This document shows positions 1 through 8,095 of a DNA stretch of 64,000 nucleotides, piece by piece; positions within the stretch are counted from its first letter, which is position 1; each line of letters opens with the position of its first letter. The stretch comes from Pseudonocardia thermophila. GTDB lineage: Bacteria; Actinomycetota; Actinomycetes; Mycobacteriales; Pseudonocardiaceae. A model generated the notes under the pieces. It had not been told where the DNA came from and made no database searches. It saw only the letters and a list, made by a program, of their open reading frames with translations. Where the stretch lies: positions 62,001 to 126,000 of the forward strand of contig NZ_FRAP01000010.1 of NCBI RefSeq assembly GCF_900142365.1, written 5' to 3'. Position numbers and translations under genes: made by a program.

Positions 1-219
1 AACGAGCCGATCGCGATCGGCCCCGTCCTCGTCGCCCCCGGCGATCTCGTGGTGGGCGACGAGAACGGTGTCGTCGTCGTTCCGGCCACCCGGCGCACCG
101 AGGTGCTGGGGCGGGCCGCGGCGATCGTCGAGCGGGAGGCCGCGATCGCCGCCGCGGTCCGGTCCGGCACCCCCGTCGCCGAGGCGATGGGCGCCTCCTA
201 CGAGCGGATGCTGTCGTGA
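1..219 (+). CDS. RraA family protein, C-terminal fragment
   Basis: The window opens inside this gene; 72 codons and a TGA stop remain. The readable part contains PGDLVVGDENGVVVVP, the conserved C-terminal beta segment of the RraA / 4-hydroxy-4-methyl-2-oxoglutarate aldolase family, followed by a helical tail (EREAAIAAAVRSGTPVAEAM). The same segment (PGDLLVGDLDGVVVLP) recurs in the next gene, so the two are tandem paralogues. The stop overlaps the GTG start of the next gene (GTGA), implying translational coupling. Family members are Mg2+-dependent oxaloacetate decarboxylases/aldolases or RNase E regulators; in actinomycetes, which lack a matching RNase E system, a metabolic aldolase role is the better guess. 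The start lies outside the window. Confidence 0.8.
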   Translation, partial: NEPIAIGPVLVAPGDLVVGDENGVVVVPATRRTEVLGRAAAIVEREAAIAAAVRSGTPVAEAMGASYERMLS

Positions 220-893
220 CAGCGGTCGCTTCGCTCGCCACCCGCCTGGTCGCGCTGGGCACCAGCACCGTCAGCGACGCGCTCGACCGGCTCGGCATCC
301 CCGGCCAGTGCCGCGGCATCGCCCCGCTGGTGCCCGGCCGCAGCTTCGCCGGGCCCGCCTTCACCGTCCGCTATGGGCCGAACGGGATCTCCGGCGGCAC
401 CGTCGGCGACTTCCTCGACGACGTCGAGGCCGGGCACGTCGTCGTGCTCGACAACCGCGGCCGCACCGACGCGACCGTGTGGGGCGACATCATGACCACG
501 GTGGCGGCCCGCCGCGGGCTCGCCGCCACCGTCATCGACGGGGTGTGCCGCGACCTCGACCGCAGCCGGGAGGTCGGCTACCCCGTCTACGCCCGCGGCA
601 ACTGGATGCGCACCGGCAAGGACCGGGTCCGCGTCGAGGAGATCGGTGGACCGGTCGACATCGGCGGGGTCCGCGTGCTGCCGGGCGACCTGCTCGTCGG
701 CGACCTCGACGGCGTGGTCGTGCTGCCCGCCGCCCGCATCGAGGAGATCCACGACGTCGCCGTCGGCATCGCGGACGCGGAGGCGGCCGTGCGGGCCCAC
801 GTGGCGGCCGGGCTGTCGCTGCGCGAGGCCAGGGCGCGCACGGGCTACCACCACCTGCAGACGCCGGACCCGGCACGAGAGAGGGACCTGTGA
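216..893 (+). CDS. RraA family protein (HMG-aldolase/oxaloacetate decarboxylase-like)
   Basis: The 225 aa length is normal for the family. Recognisable pieces are the N-terminal TVSDALDRLG helix, the WGDIM glycine-rich loop near residues 89-93, and VIDGVCRD near 107-113, whose Arg-Asp pair corresponds to the substrate/metal site of 4-hydroxy-4-methyl-2-oxoglutarate aldolases. The GTG start at 216 overlaps the preceding stop, and its own stop overlaps the next start. It is the second RraA-type protein in the operon, so the pair may form a hetero-oligomer or act on two successive oxo-acids. The substrate cannot be read from sequence; neighbouring reductase and UGSC genes suggest a catabolic pathway. 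RraA-type regulation of RNA turnover is the alternative, less likely. Confidence 0.85.
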   Translation: MTAVASLATRLVALGTSTVSDALDRLGIPGQCRGIAPLVPGRSFAGPAFTVRYGPNGISGGTVGDFLDDVEAGHVVVLDNRGRTDATVWGDIMTTVAARRGLAATVIDGVCRDLDRSREVGYPVYARGNWMRTGKDRVRVEEIGGPVDIGGVRVLPGDLLVGDLDGVVVLPAARIEEIHDVAVGIADAEAAVRAHVAAGLSLREARARTGYHHLQTPDPARERDL

Positions 894-2485
894 GAACACA
901 CGCACTGCTCGATCCGACCCGCGCACCCGCCACCGCGGGCACGCACGGGCCGATCCGCGTGCTGCCCGAGCTGGCCGGCCGCCGCATCGCGCTGGTCAAG
1001 AACGCCTGGCCCAGCTGGCACGCCATGGTGGACCGGCTCGCCGAGCTGCTCGGCGAACGCCACCCCGGCACGACGTTCACGCAGTACGTGGTGCCGAACG
1101 GCTCGGCGGCCGAGCCCGACCTGCTGCGCCGGATCGCCGAGGAGAACGACGCCGCCGTCATCGGGCTCGCCAACTGCGGCTCCTGCACCGCGTGGAGCTT
1201 CCACGACGCGATGGAGCTGATCCGGCAGGACCTGCCCACTGTGCTGGTGGTGACGAAGGAGTTCAGCGAGCTCGCCGAGGCGCTGGTGCGGGCCAAGCGG
1301 TTCGAGGTGCCGCGGGTGCTCCTGCCGATCAACTCCGAGACCGTGGACCTGGCGGTCGCGCTGGGCATGGTGGACGACGCGGTCGGCGAGATCGAGGAGC
1401 GGCTGACCACTGCCGCTCCCGCCGCGGCCGGGCCGGACCCGGCGAGCGGAACGCGGTTCGCGGCCGTCGAGGCGGTCGACGATCCCGACGACGACACCGC
1501 ACACGAGTACTTCTACCAGCGCGGATGGACCGACGGGCTACCCGTTCGGTTGCCCACCCTGCGGCGCGTGGAGCGGTTGCTCGCCGCGCTGGGCGACGTC
1601 GACCCTGGCGAGGTCGTCGCGCACATGCCGCCGACCGGGTACGGCGTCACGTACGAGACGCTGGCCGCCAACGCCGTCATGGCCGGTGCCGCGCCCGAGC
1701 TGATGCCGTTGATCGTCACCGCCGTGCGCGCTGCGTGCGAGCCGCAGTTCAACCTCAACGGCATCGCCACCACCACCGGGTCGTCGACCCCGGTCGTGAT
1801 CGTGAACGGTCCGCTGGGCCGCGAGGTCGGGGTGAACTCCGGGCGCGGCGCACTCGGCCACGGCTGGCGCGCCAACGCGGCGATCGGGCGCACGCTGCGC
1901 CTGCTCATCACCAACGTCGGCGGCGCGGTGCCGGGCAGCGTCTCCAAGTCGATCATGGGTCAGCCGGGCCGGTACACGTTCTGCTTCGCGGAGAACGAGG
2001 CCGAGTCGCCGTGGGCCCCGCTGCACGTCGACCGGGGGCTCTCCGCAGCCGACGACGCGGTGACCGTCCTCGGCGCCACCGGCAGCGTCAACCTGCTCAC
2101 GCCCCGCCAGGACCCGGAGGCGATGCTCAGCCTGCTCGGCGACGGGCTGGCGTTCATGGGCAACCCGAACGTCGTGATGGGGCGGGGCACGGTCGCCGTG
2201 CTGATCACGCCAGGGCACGCCGCGGTGCTCGCCGGGGCGGGCCTGTCCAAGGCCGACGTCGCGCGGGAGATCTGGCTGCGGGCGGGCGTGCCCGTCGAGC
2301 GCTTCCCCGCGTCGGCCAAGCCCGATCCGCCGTACGAGTTCGTGGAGCACGACGGGCTCGTCTACCCCGTGAAGGACCCCGCGCACGTGTTCGTGCTCGT
2401 CGTGGGTGGGCCCGAACCGACGCACGCCACGCTGATCCCGAGCCATCCCAGCAGCATCCCGGTCACCCGGGCGGTGCTGCGGTGA
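890..2485 (+). CDS. UGSC family protein (cysteine form) with long C-terminal domain
   Basis: 531 aa from a GTG at 890 that overlaps the preceding stop. Residues 96-99 are Cys-Gly-Ser-Cys in the context GLANCGSCTAWSFHDAMELI. This is the hallmark of the UGSC family, in which some members carry selenocysteine at the first position; here it is a plain TGC codon, so this is the Cys version. Residues about 20-170 form the UGSC domain. Residues about 210-531 are a second domain I do not recognise, rich in glycine turns (VGGAVPGSVSKSIMGQPGRY) and starting YFYQRGWTDGLPV. No signal peptide or membrane segment is seen, so it is probably cytosolic. Function is unknown; the CxxC-like pair implies thiol or redox chemistry. 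It is coupled on both sides to RraA and a small CxxC protein. Confidence 0.75.
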   Translation: MRTHALLDPTRAPATAGTHGPIRVLPELAGRRIALVKNAWPSWHAMVDRLAELLGERHPGTTFTQYVVPNGSAAEPDLLRRIAEENDAAVIGLANCGSCTAWSFHDAMELIRQDLPTVLVVTKEFSELAEALVRAKRFEVPRVLLPINSETVDLAVALGMVDDAVGEIEERLTTAAPAAAGPDPASGTRFAAVEAVDDPDDDTAHEYFYQRGWTDGLPVRLPTLRRVERLLAALGDVDPGEVVAHMPPTGYGVTYETLAANAVMAGAAPELMPLIVTAVRAACEPQFNLNGIATTTGSSTPVVIVNGPLGREVGVNSGRGALGHGWRANAAIGRTLRLLITNVGGAVPGSVSKSIMGQPGRYTFCFAENEAESPWAPLHVDRGLSAADDAVTVLGATGSVNLLTPRQDPEAMLSLLGDGLAFMGNPNVVMGRGTVAVLITPGHAAVLAGAGLSKADVAREIWLRAGVPVERFPASAKPDPPYEFVEHDGLVYPVKDPAHVFVLVVGGPEPTHATLIPSHPSSIPVTRAVLR

Positions 2486-2739
2486 CCGCGGTCGATCCCG
2501 CGCTGCAGGACGCGCTGAACCACCTGCAGCGGATGCTCGGCGAGGACGACTACCGCATCCAGGCGACCGTCGTCGACGACGTGTCGGTAGATCTGCGCGT
2601 GATCGCCCGCGACGCGGCGTGCGCGGAGTGCCTGGTGCCGAAGGACATGATGCGCGGCATCGCCGACGAGCACCTCACCGCCACCCGCTACCGCGTCCGG
2701 GTGCTGCTCTACCCCGACGATCCCGATCCCGACGACTGA
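2482..2739 (+). CDS. Small conserved CxxC protein, unknown function
   Basis: 85 aa, starting at a GTG that overlaps the UGSC gene stop (GTGA), so it is almost certainly co-translated with it. It contains one CAEC motif in RDAACAECLVPKDMMRGIADEHL and ends in an acidic Asp-rich tail (DDPDPDD). The layout resembles a small NifU/Fdx-like alpha-beta fold, but I cannot assign a family. Given its position between a CGSC protein and a 2Fe-2S reductase, it may be a redox or metal-handling partner. That function is inferred from context only. Confidence 0.65.
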   Translation: MTAVDPALQDALNHLQRMLGEDDYRIQATVVDDVSVDLRVIARDAACAECLVPKDMMRGIADEHLTATRYRVRVLLYPDDPDPDD

Positions 2740-2770
2740 GCGGCGCGATCGCGCCGCGAGGAGACGAGAC

Positions 2771-3727
2771 GTGTCGAACCTGCTGCGGCTGCGCGTGCGC
2801 AGCATGTCGTACGAGGCCGAGGGCGTGGTCGGGCTGACGCTGTGCGATCCCGGCGGCGCCGCACTGCCGGAGTGGACGCCCGGGGCGCACATCGACCTGC
2901 TCGCCCCCGGTGGCGGACCGCCGCGCCAGTTCTCCCTGTGCGGGGAGCCCGCCGACCGATCCGCCTACCGGCTCGGGGTGCTGCTGGAGGAGCGCAGCCG
3001 GGGCTGCACCCGCTGGGTGCACACGCAGCTGCGGCCCGGCGACCTCGTGGACGCCTCCCCGCCGCGCAACCGGTTCCCGCTGGTCGAGAGCCCGCGCTAC
3101 CTGTTCGTGGCGGGCGGCATCGGCATCACCCCGATCCTGCCGATGATCGCCGCCGTGGACGCGGCCGGTGCCGAGTGGGAGCTGGTCTACGGGGGACGGC
3201 GGCGGGCGACGATGGCGTTCCTCGATCGGTTGGCCGGCTACGGCGACCGGGTCGTGATCGTGCCGGAGGACGAGGCGGGCCGCATCGACGTCGCCGCCGC
3301 GCTGGCCCGCCACGATCCGGCCACGACCAGCGTGTACTGCTGCGGACCGGAACCGCTGCTGGCCGCCGTCGCCGAACGGGCGGCCGCTGCGGGGTTCGCC
3401 GAACCGCACGTCGAGCGCTTCCACCCGGTCGAGCGGGCCCCGGTCACCCCGGACGGGGAGCGGGCCGTCGAGGTCGTGTGCGCGCGCTCGGGCATCACCG
3501 TGCACGTCGACTCCGGCACGTCGATCCTCGAGGCGCTCGAGGCCGCCGGGCTGCCGGTGCCGAGCTCGTGCCGCGAGGGGATCTGCGGGACCTGCGAGAC
3601 GGGCGTCCTGGAGGGGATCCCCGATCACCGCGACTCCCTGCTCACCGACGGCGAGCGCGCGGCGGGCGAGACGATGATGGTCTGCTGCTCGCGGGCGCTG
3701 AGCGAGAAGCTGGTGCTGGACGTCTGA
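2771..3727 (+). CDS. PDR/VanB-type flavin oxidoreductase with C-terminal 2Fe-2S ferredoxin
   Basis: 318 aa with the three-domain order of phthalate dioxygenase reductases. A flavin-binding barrel carries RQFS at 52-55, the NAD-binding segment carries VAGGIGITPI near 113-122, and a plant-type 2Fe-2S domain has Cys267, Cys272, Cys275 and Cys305 (C-x4-C-x2-C-x29-C). It passes electrons from NAD(P)H to an oxygenase or demethylase, usually of the Rieske type. No oxygenase is visible, so the partner may lie upstream of the window or elsewhere. The GTG start at 2771 has a good GAGGAG ribosome site 7-8 nt upstream. It sits 31 bp after the preceding coupled genes and probably ends that operon. Confidence 0.93.
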   Translation: MSNLLRLRVRSMSYEAEGVVGLTLCDPGGAALPEWTPGAHIDLLAPGGGPPRQFSLCGEPADRSAYRLGVLLEERSRGCTRWVHTQLRPGDLVDASPPRNRFPLVESPRYLFVAGGIGITPILPMIAAVDAAGAEWELVYGGRRRATMAFLDRLAGYGDRVVIVPEDEAGRIDVAAALARHDPATTSVYCCGPEPLLAAVAERAAAAGFAEPHVERFHPVERAPVTPDGERAVEVVCARSGITVHVDSGTSILEALEAAGLPVPSSCREGICGTCETGVLEGIPDHRDSLLTDGERAAGETMMVCCSRALSEKLVLDV

Positions 3728-3742
3728 CGCTGGACGTCTGAC
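3715..3742 (+). repeat. 14-bp tandem duplication across a stop codon
   Basis: The unit GCTGGACGTCTGAC is present twice head to tail (3715-3728 and 3729-3742). The first copy contains the last codons and TGA stop of the reductase gene; the second repeats them outside the reading frame. A similar case occurs at 51541. Confidence 0.95.
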
Positions 3743-4259
3743 GCGGTCCGCGCGGGTGGAGGGGCCGTTCACCGCAGCAGGCACGGCGCGACGTGGTCGT
3801 TCGGACCGCTGCTGCGCGGGACTCGCCGGCGCGCAGGACCAGTTCGACCTCACCGGAGCTGCTGTGCAGCGCGATCCGCAGGACTGCGCCGCCCTGCGGC
3901 GAGCCGTGGCCGCCGGCGAACCGCTCTCATCGACCCGTCGCCGGGTGGTACGCAGCGCCGAGGGGATACGCGGTCACCGCTGACGGAGCTGGGCGCGACC
4001 GTCGACTGGGCCAAGCGGCTCGCCGACGACGTGATCTCCCGCCACACGTGCCACCCGTGGAGCTGCCGGGCGAGCTGGCCGGTGCCACCGCGGAGTGGCT
4101 GAGCGCGGCGCTCTCGCAGGACCGGCCCGACCGCCAGAACCGGTGCACTCCCCGCCGCGGAGCGGCCGTCCGGAGCCGTCAGCCCCGTGGGCGCCGTGTC
4201 TTCGCCGAGGTGCGCACCGCCTGCTGCGCGCTCAGCCGCGGTCGGCCGGCGTGAGCCGA
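3743..4259. other. Gene-poor stretch, possibly a decayed coding region
   Basis: About 500 bp between convergent genes in which no open frame looks like a real protein. The open frames present on both strands have poor amino-acid composition (Arg/Ser/Pro-rich) and inconsistent codon bias. Short plus-strand pieces look coding-like in different frames, for example LGATVDWAKRLADDV near 4000 and VELPGELAGATAEWL near 4060, which would fit a decayed gene with several frameshifts. I cannot name the source family. Confidence 0.35.
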
Positions 4260-5051
4260 CTACCGCTGGTTGAGGAAGGCAGCTCGGTCGCTGCGCCAGA
4301 AGCTCGACTTGTAGAAGACGATGTAGAGGCCGTTCGACGCGGCCTTGTCCTCGAAGCAGACATCGCCGGAGACGGTTCCGCCCGGGGCGAGATCGCCGCT
4401 GCCGATGGTGTCGCCGCCGCCGAAGAACGTGGGGTTGACGATGGCGCCCTTGGCGTCCTGCATCTCGAAGTCGAACGTGTTGTAGCTGGCGGTCCGGTTG
4501 CTGCCGTTGACGTACGTGACCGTGGTGCAGAGGGTCTTGCCGAAGGTGCTGCTGCCGCGGCGCAGCTCGGTCGACGTGACCTGCAGGCCGTCGAAGGCCA
4601 CGGTGCCGCCCGCGGCCACGGCGACGTCCTTGGGCTTCTTGCCCGGGAAGTCGGGTCCGGTGTCGGCGGACGCAGGCTTGGAACCGGTGTTCGTGCCGGG
4701 GCCCGTCGTGCCGCGATCCGTGAGGGTCTGGCTCGTGCTCCCGCCGCCGGCGGCGGTGCTGTGGTTCTCCGACCCGCGCCCTGCGTTGACCGCAGCCGCG
4801 ATGAGCATGAGCAGGACCAGGCCGCCCACGAGGCGCAGAACCACCTTGCCCGTGGTGCTCCGGCGCTTCGGCGGCCGGCCGGGCGGTGGGTAGGGGGACT
4901 GCGCGTGGTACGTCGGCGGGTAGTTGGGCGGCGGCGGGAACTGCGGACCGTACCCGTACGGTGGTGGTGTCTGCGGCGGTCCGTAGTTCTGGGGGTACGG
5001 CGAGTGGGTCGGGTGGTGGGGATGGCCGCTGGTCTGGTCGTGCTCGGACAA
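4260..5051 (-). CDS. Proline-rich membrane-anchored protein with DUF4352-type domain
   Basis: 263 aa. Residues 1-62 are a Pro/Tyr/Gln-rich cytoplasmic tail (PPPYGYGPQFPPPPNYPP), followed by a basic PPKRRS stretch and one membrane helix (VVLRLVGGLVLLMLIAAAV). A Ser/Thr/Gly-rich linker leads to an outside beta-sandwich domain from about residue 140, with the usual DUF4352 features: one Cys pair (TLCTTV and DVCFEDK), NGSNRTASYNTFDFEMQDAKG and a GG-T-SGDVCFE strand. Such proteins are exported lipoprotein-like or single-pass immunoglobulin-like proteins of unknown function in actinomycetes. The ATG start at 5051 begins the proline-rich tail. Confidence 0.8.
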   Translation of the reverse strand: MSEHDQTSGHPHHPTHSPYPQNYGPPQTPPPYGYGPQFPPPPNYPPTYHAQSPYPPPGRPPKRRSTTGKVVLRLVGGLVLLMLIAAAVNAGRGSENHSTAAGGGSTSQTLTDRGTTGPGTNTGSKPASADTGPDFPGKKPKDVAVAAGGTVAFDGLQVTSTELRRGSSTFGKTLCTTVTYVNGSNRTASYNTFDFEMQDAKGAIVNPTFFGGGDTIGSGDLAPGGTVSGDVCFEDKAASNGLYIVFYKSSFWRSDRAAFLNQR

Positions 5052-5169
5052 CGATTCCTCGTCTCGCGGTGATGGTCCCTTGTGGACACCAGGTTCTCGG
5101 TGCCGTCAGCGGGACCGTTACGGCGACGGCGAGTCGATGCACCCCGGCTCGGCTGGACGGCCGAGGTCG

Positions 5170-6804
5170 TCAGACCGTTCCGGTGATCGGCGGTGTCCGC
5201 GCCGCGAACTCCCCCGCCCAGCGCCGGTCCGGTTTGCCGACGGGCGTGCGCATGATCTCCGGCACGAACAGCACCCGGCTCGGCTTCTTGTAGCTCGCCA
5301 GGCTCTCCCGCACGTGCGCGATCAGCTCCTCCTCGGTCGCGGTGGTGCCGGGACGCAGCGTGACCAGGGCGTTCGGGGTCTGTCCCCAGCGCGGGTCCGG
5401 CACCGCGACCACTACGGCGTCGGCGACGGCGGGATGGCGGACGAGCACCTGCTCGACCTCCTCCGCGTCGATCTTCTCCCCGCCGCTGTTGATCACGCCG
5501 GAGGAGCGGCCGAGGAGGATCAGCGAGCCGTCCGCGGCGAGGGTGGCGCGGTCGCCGGGGACCACGTAGCGGACGCCGTCGATCATGCGGAAGGTGGTGG
5601 CCGAGGCCGTCGGGTCGTCGAGGTAGCCCTGTGACATCCGGCCGGGCGCCGCGAGCAGCCCGATCTCCCCGGAGCCCGGCACGACGTCGCGGCCGTCCTC
5701 GGTGAGCACCCGCGCGCCGGGAGCGAGGGTGAACCGGGCGGTGACCGGGTCGTCGCCGCGGACGGTCGTCGCCACCCCGTACGGGCCGCCCTCGCTGGAG
5801 GCGATCACGTCGACCAGCGCGATGTCGGCGTGCTCCAGAAGTGCGCGCTTGCTCTCGGCGCTCCAGCGCATCCCGGCGCTGCGGACCATGCGCAGGCTGG
5901 AGAGGTCGTACGGGTCGCCGGCCGCGGCCGCCCGGTCCAGCTCGGCGACCATCGGCGCGCAGAAGACGTCGCCGATGATCACGATCTCGGTGACCCGGCG
6001 GCGCTGCACGGTCTCCCACAGCTCCGCCGCGGAGAACGACGGGCCGGCCAGCAGCGCGCACTCCCCGCCGACGGCGAGCGCGCCGAGGGCGGCGAACAAC
6101 CCGGTGCCGTGCATGAGCGGGGAGGCCGGGACGGTGACGGGCCGTTCTGCGGAGCGGCCGATCCGGCGGGCGATGCGCCGGGCGTCGGCGAGCGTCTCCG
6201 GCGGGGTCTCCCCGCGGCGGCGGTAGTCGCCCGCGGCGATGCCCATCAGCTCCCCGTGCGGCCACACCGTGCCCTTCGGCCGGCCGGTGGTGCCGCCGGT
6301 GTAGAGGATCAGCAGGTCCTCGGCGCTGCGCGGGGTCCGCGGCAGGGGTGCTGCGGCGGCCAGCACGTCGGCGTAGCCGGGCAGGTCGCACCCATCGCCG
6401 CTGCCGTCGGGCACGACGACGCCCACCCGCACGGCGGCGGTCCCAGCCGCCGCTTCCAGGGCGACCGGCGCCATCGCCGCGCTGACGACCATCCCCTGCG
6501 CTCCGGAGTCCACCAGCAGGTGGCGCATCTCAGCGGCCCGGTAGCGCACGTTGAGGTTGACCGGGGTGAGCCCGGCTTTGACCAGCGCGAACAGTACCTC
6601 GACGAACGCGACGCCGTTGCGCAGCCCGACCGCCACCCGGTCGCCGGGCGCCAATCCGCATGCCCGCAGGTGGCCGGCCAGCAGTGCGGCGCGCGCATCC
6701 AGCTCGTCCCAGGTACGGACGTCCTCGCCGCACGAGACGGCGACCCGGTCGCCCAACTCGTCGACGAGGGCGTGCCACAGATCGGCCAGCCCGGGCCCGG
6801 TCAT
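5170..6804 (-). CDS. Acyl-CoA synthetase (AMP-binding enzyme)
   Basis: 544 aa, full length for the FadD-like class. The ATP-binding signature YTGGTTGRPKGT lies near residue 165, the A5-type SSEGGPYG segment near 310, the hinge GRSSGVINSGGEKI near 425, and the catalytic lysine in RTPVGKPDRRW close to the C-terminus. It activates a carboxylic acid to acyl-AMP and then acyl-CoA. The ATG start at 6804 is followed by the typical HALVDELGDRVAV opening. Upstream lies a TGAAC-N5-GTTCA palindrome shared with the neighbouring IclR/ABC unit, so this enzyme probably activates the imported or hydrolysed substrate of that system. The exact acid is not predictable. Confidence 0.92.
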   Translation of the reverse strand: MTGPGLADLWHALVDELGDRVAVSCGEDVRTWDELDARAALLAGHLRACGLAPGDRVAVGLRNGVAFVEVLFALVKAGLTPVNLNVRYRAAEMRHLLVDSGAQGMVVSAAMAPVALEAAAGTAAVRVGVVVPDGSGDGCDLPGYADVLAAAAPLPRTPRSAEDLLILYTGGTTGRPKGTVWPHGELMGIAAGDYRRRGETPPETLADARRIARRIGRSAERPVTVPASPLMHGTGLFAALGALAVGGECALLAGPSFSAAELWETVQRRRVTEIVIIGDVFCAPMVAELDRAAAAGDPYDLSSLRMVRSAGMRWSAESKRALLEHADIALVDVIASSEGGPYGVATTVRGDDPVTARFTLAPGARVLTEDGRDVVPGSGEIGLLAAPGRMSQGYLDDPTASATTFRMIDGVRYVVPGDRATLAADGSLILLGRSSGVINSGGEKIDAEEVEQVLVRHPAVADAVVVAVPDPRWGQTPNALVTLRPGTTATEEELIAHVRESLASYKKPSRVLFVPEIMRTPVGKPDRRWAGEFAARTPPITGTV

Positions 6805-6841
6805 GCGATCGTGCGCAGGCTCATCAGCCGCGCCTCCAATG

Positions 6842-6856
6842 TGAACACGATGTTCA
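6842..6856. promoter_or_regulatory. Putative IclR operator TGAAC-N5-GTTCA, copy 1
   Basis: A palindrome (TGAACACGATGTTCA) lies 38-52 bp upstream of the acyl-CoA synthetase start. The same arms with the same 5-bp gap occur at 8139-8153 before the ABC transporter genes. The IclR-family gene lies between the two copies, making it the likely binder. Confidence 0.6.
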
Positions 6857-6925
6857 ATACCCGAACATCCTGATGGCTTCCGAGGTATGGCGTCAAGTGG
6901 GGTTGGTAGGTCCTGTTGATCTCGA

Positions 6926-6971
6926 CGAACGGCGCTTTCGTCAGCACAGTTCCTGGCGAAAGCGCCGTTCG
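6926..6971. other. Perfect 15-bp hairpin in a divergent promoter region
   Basis: The arms CGAACGGCGCTTTCG (6926-6940) and CGAAAGCGCCGTTCG (6957-6971) are exact complements around a 16-nt loop. It looks like a strong terminator stem but has no T-run and lies upstream of both flanking genes rather than after one. It may terminate stray transcription between divergent promoters or be a dispersed palindromic element. Confidence 0.75.
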
Positions 6972-7173
6972 CGGCGGGTGCTGATGCTTGTCCTCGCCGC
7001 CGCCGAACCCTAGGTTCACGGCATGCGAACGCACTGTGTGCGATCCGGACGCCGATGACCGGGTCGCGTCGCGGGTCTGGCCGGGCGGCTGCGGGCTGGT
7101 CGGTAGGCTGCGGGAACGGGTCCCGGGTGCCGGGGCGGTCGGGTCGGGGCGATCACGGGAGCGGTGGACGGCG

Positions 7174-7977
7174 ATGACGACGCCAGCCACGGGAGGTGCA
7201 CCGGCCGCGGACGGCGACGCGAACGGCAGGTCCGACATCCAGGCCGTCAGCCGGGTCAGCCGCATCCTCGGGCTGTTCAACGTCGACCGCACCGAGCTGG
7301 TGACCGCCGACGTCGCGCTCCGGCTGGGCCTCAACCGCACCACCACGCACCGCTACCTGACCTCGATGGTCGCCGTCGGCCTGCTCGAGCCGGGCAGCCG
7401 GCACTCCAGCTACGTCGTGGGTCCGCTGGCGACCCGGCTCGGCGCCATGGCCACCGGGTCCTCGCCCGCGCTGGCCGAAGCGCCGCGGCACATGCCGGCG
7501 CTGGCCGATGAGCTCGGTGCCACTGTCGCGCTGAGCCTGTGGGCCTCGACCGGCCCGATGGTCGTGCACGTCGCCGAGCCGCGGGTCGCGGACGCGGTGC
7601 TGACCGTGCGCGTGGGCACCGTGCTCGGCGTCGACTCCGCCCAGGGCGCGGTCTTCGCCGCCTACTTGCCGCGCGGTGCGAGCCGGATCGAGGTCTTGCG
7701 CGCCCGGCTCGACCGAGCGCGGCAGGAGGAGTTCGACCGCACCGTCGCCGCCGCCCGCCGGGACGGGGTGGTGATCGTGCGGCACACCGACGTCGGCGTG
7801 GTCGCGGTGGCCGCCCCGATCTTCGACCCGAGCGGCATCTGCGCGTCGATCGCCGCGGTCGGCCTGGCCGGCTCGGCGACCGAGGCCGCCGTCCCCGAGC
7901 GCGTCGAGCGCGTGCGCGCGGCGGCCGACCGCATGTCCACGGTGCTCGGCGGGGAGCGGCCGACCTCGGCCGAGTAG
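7174..7977 (+). CDS. IclR family transcriptional regulator
   Basis: 267 aa from the ATG at 7174, with GGGAG about 12 nt upstream; a longer open frame starts further upstream but is not needed. The N-terminal winged helix spans about residues 20-85 (DIQAVSRVSRILGLFN, LRLGLNRTTTHRYLTSMVAVGLL). The effector-binding domain follows to about residue 255, with the family's late segment VIVRHTDVGVVAVAAPIFDPSG. It very likely controls the divergent acyl-CoA synthetase and the downstream ABC transporter operon through the shared TGAAC/GTTCA palindromes. Ligands of this family are usually small organic acids, consistent with CoA ligase and amidase neighbours. Confidence 0.92.
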   Translation: MTTPATGGAPAADGDANGRSDIQAVSRVSRILGLFNVDRTELVTADVALRLGLNRTTTHRYLTSMVAVGLLEPGSRHSSYVVGPLATRLGAMATGSSPALAEAPRHMPALADELGATVALSLWASTGPMVVHVAEPRVADAVLTVRVGTVLGVDSAQGAVFAAYLPRGASRIEVLRARLDRARQEEFDRTVAAARRDGVVIVRHTDVGVVAVAAPIFDPSGICASIAAVGLAGSATEAAVPERVERVRAAADRMSTVLGGERPTSAE

Positions 7978-7997
7978 CCAACTCCCTGCATCTCCGC

Positions 7998-8012
7998 GTT
8001 CACCAAGTGAAC
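7998..8012. promoter_or_regulatory. Inverted-order TGAAC element after the IclR gene
   Basis: GTTCACCAAGTGAAC is a palindrome 20 bp after the IclR stop. It uses the same half-site as the two operators but with the arms swapped (GTTCA-N5-TGAAC). It could be an auxiliary operator or a small terminator stem. Confidence 0.45.
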
Positions 8013-8095
8013 AGCGGGTGCCGGGATGCTGTCCGCCGAACCGTTCTGCTCGCCGAGATTCGTGCGGGACGTGCAGGGAAATCCGTGCCCAGGGC

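Larger units (their letters stand above)
6805..7173. other. Divergent promoter region between acyl-CoA synthetase and IclR gene
   Basis: About 370 bp without a gene. It holds the TGAAC-N5-GTTCA operator (6842-6856), an overlapping smaller inverted repeat GATGTTC/GAACATC (6849-6869), a minus-strand TTGACG hexamer (6891-6896) that could be the -35 of the acyl-CoA synthetase gene, and a long perfect hairpin (6926-6971). Confidence 0.6.

Noticed and set aside
890..2485. Selenoprotein with UGA-encoded selenocysteine
   Set aside because: The first position of the UGSC motif is encoded by TGC (1175-1177), so it is the cysteine form; no SECIS-like need arises.
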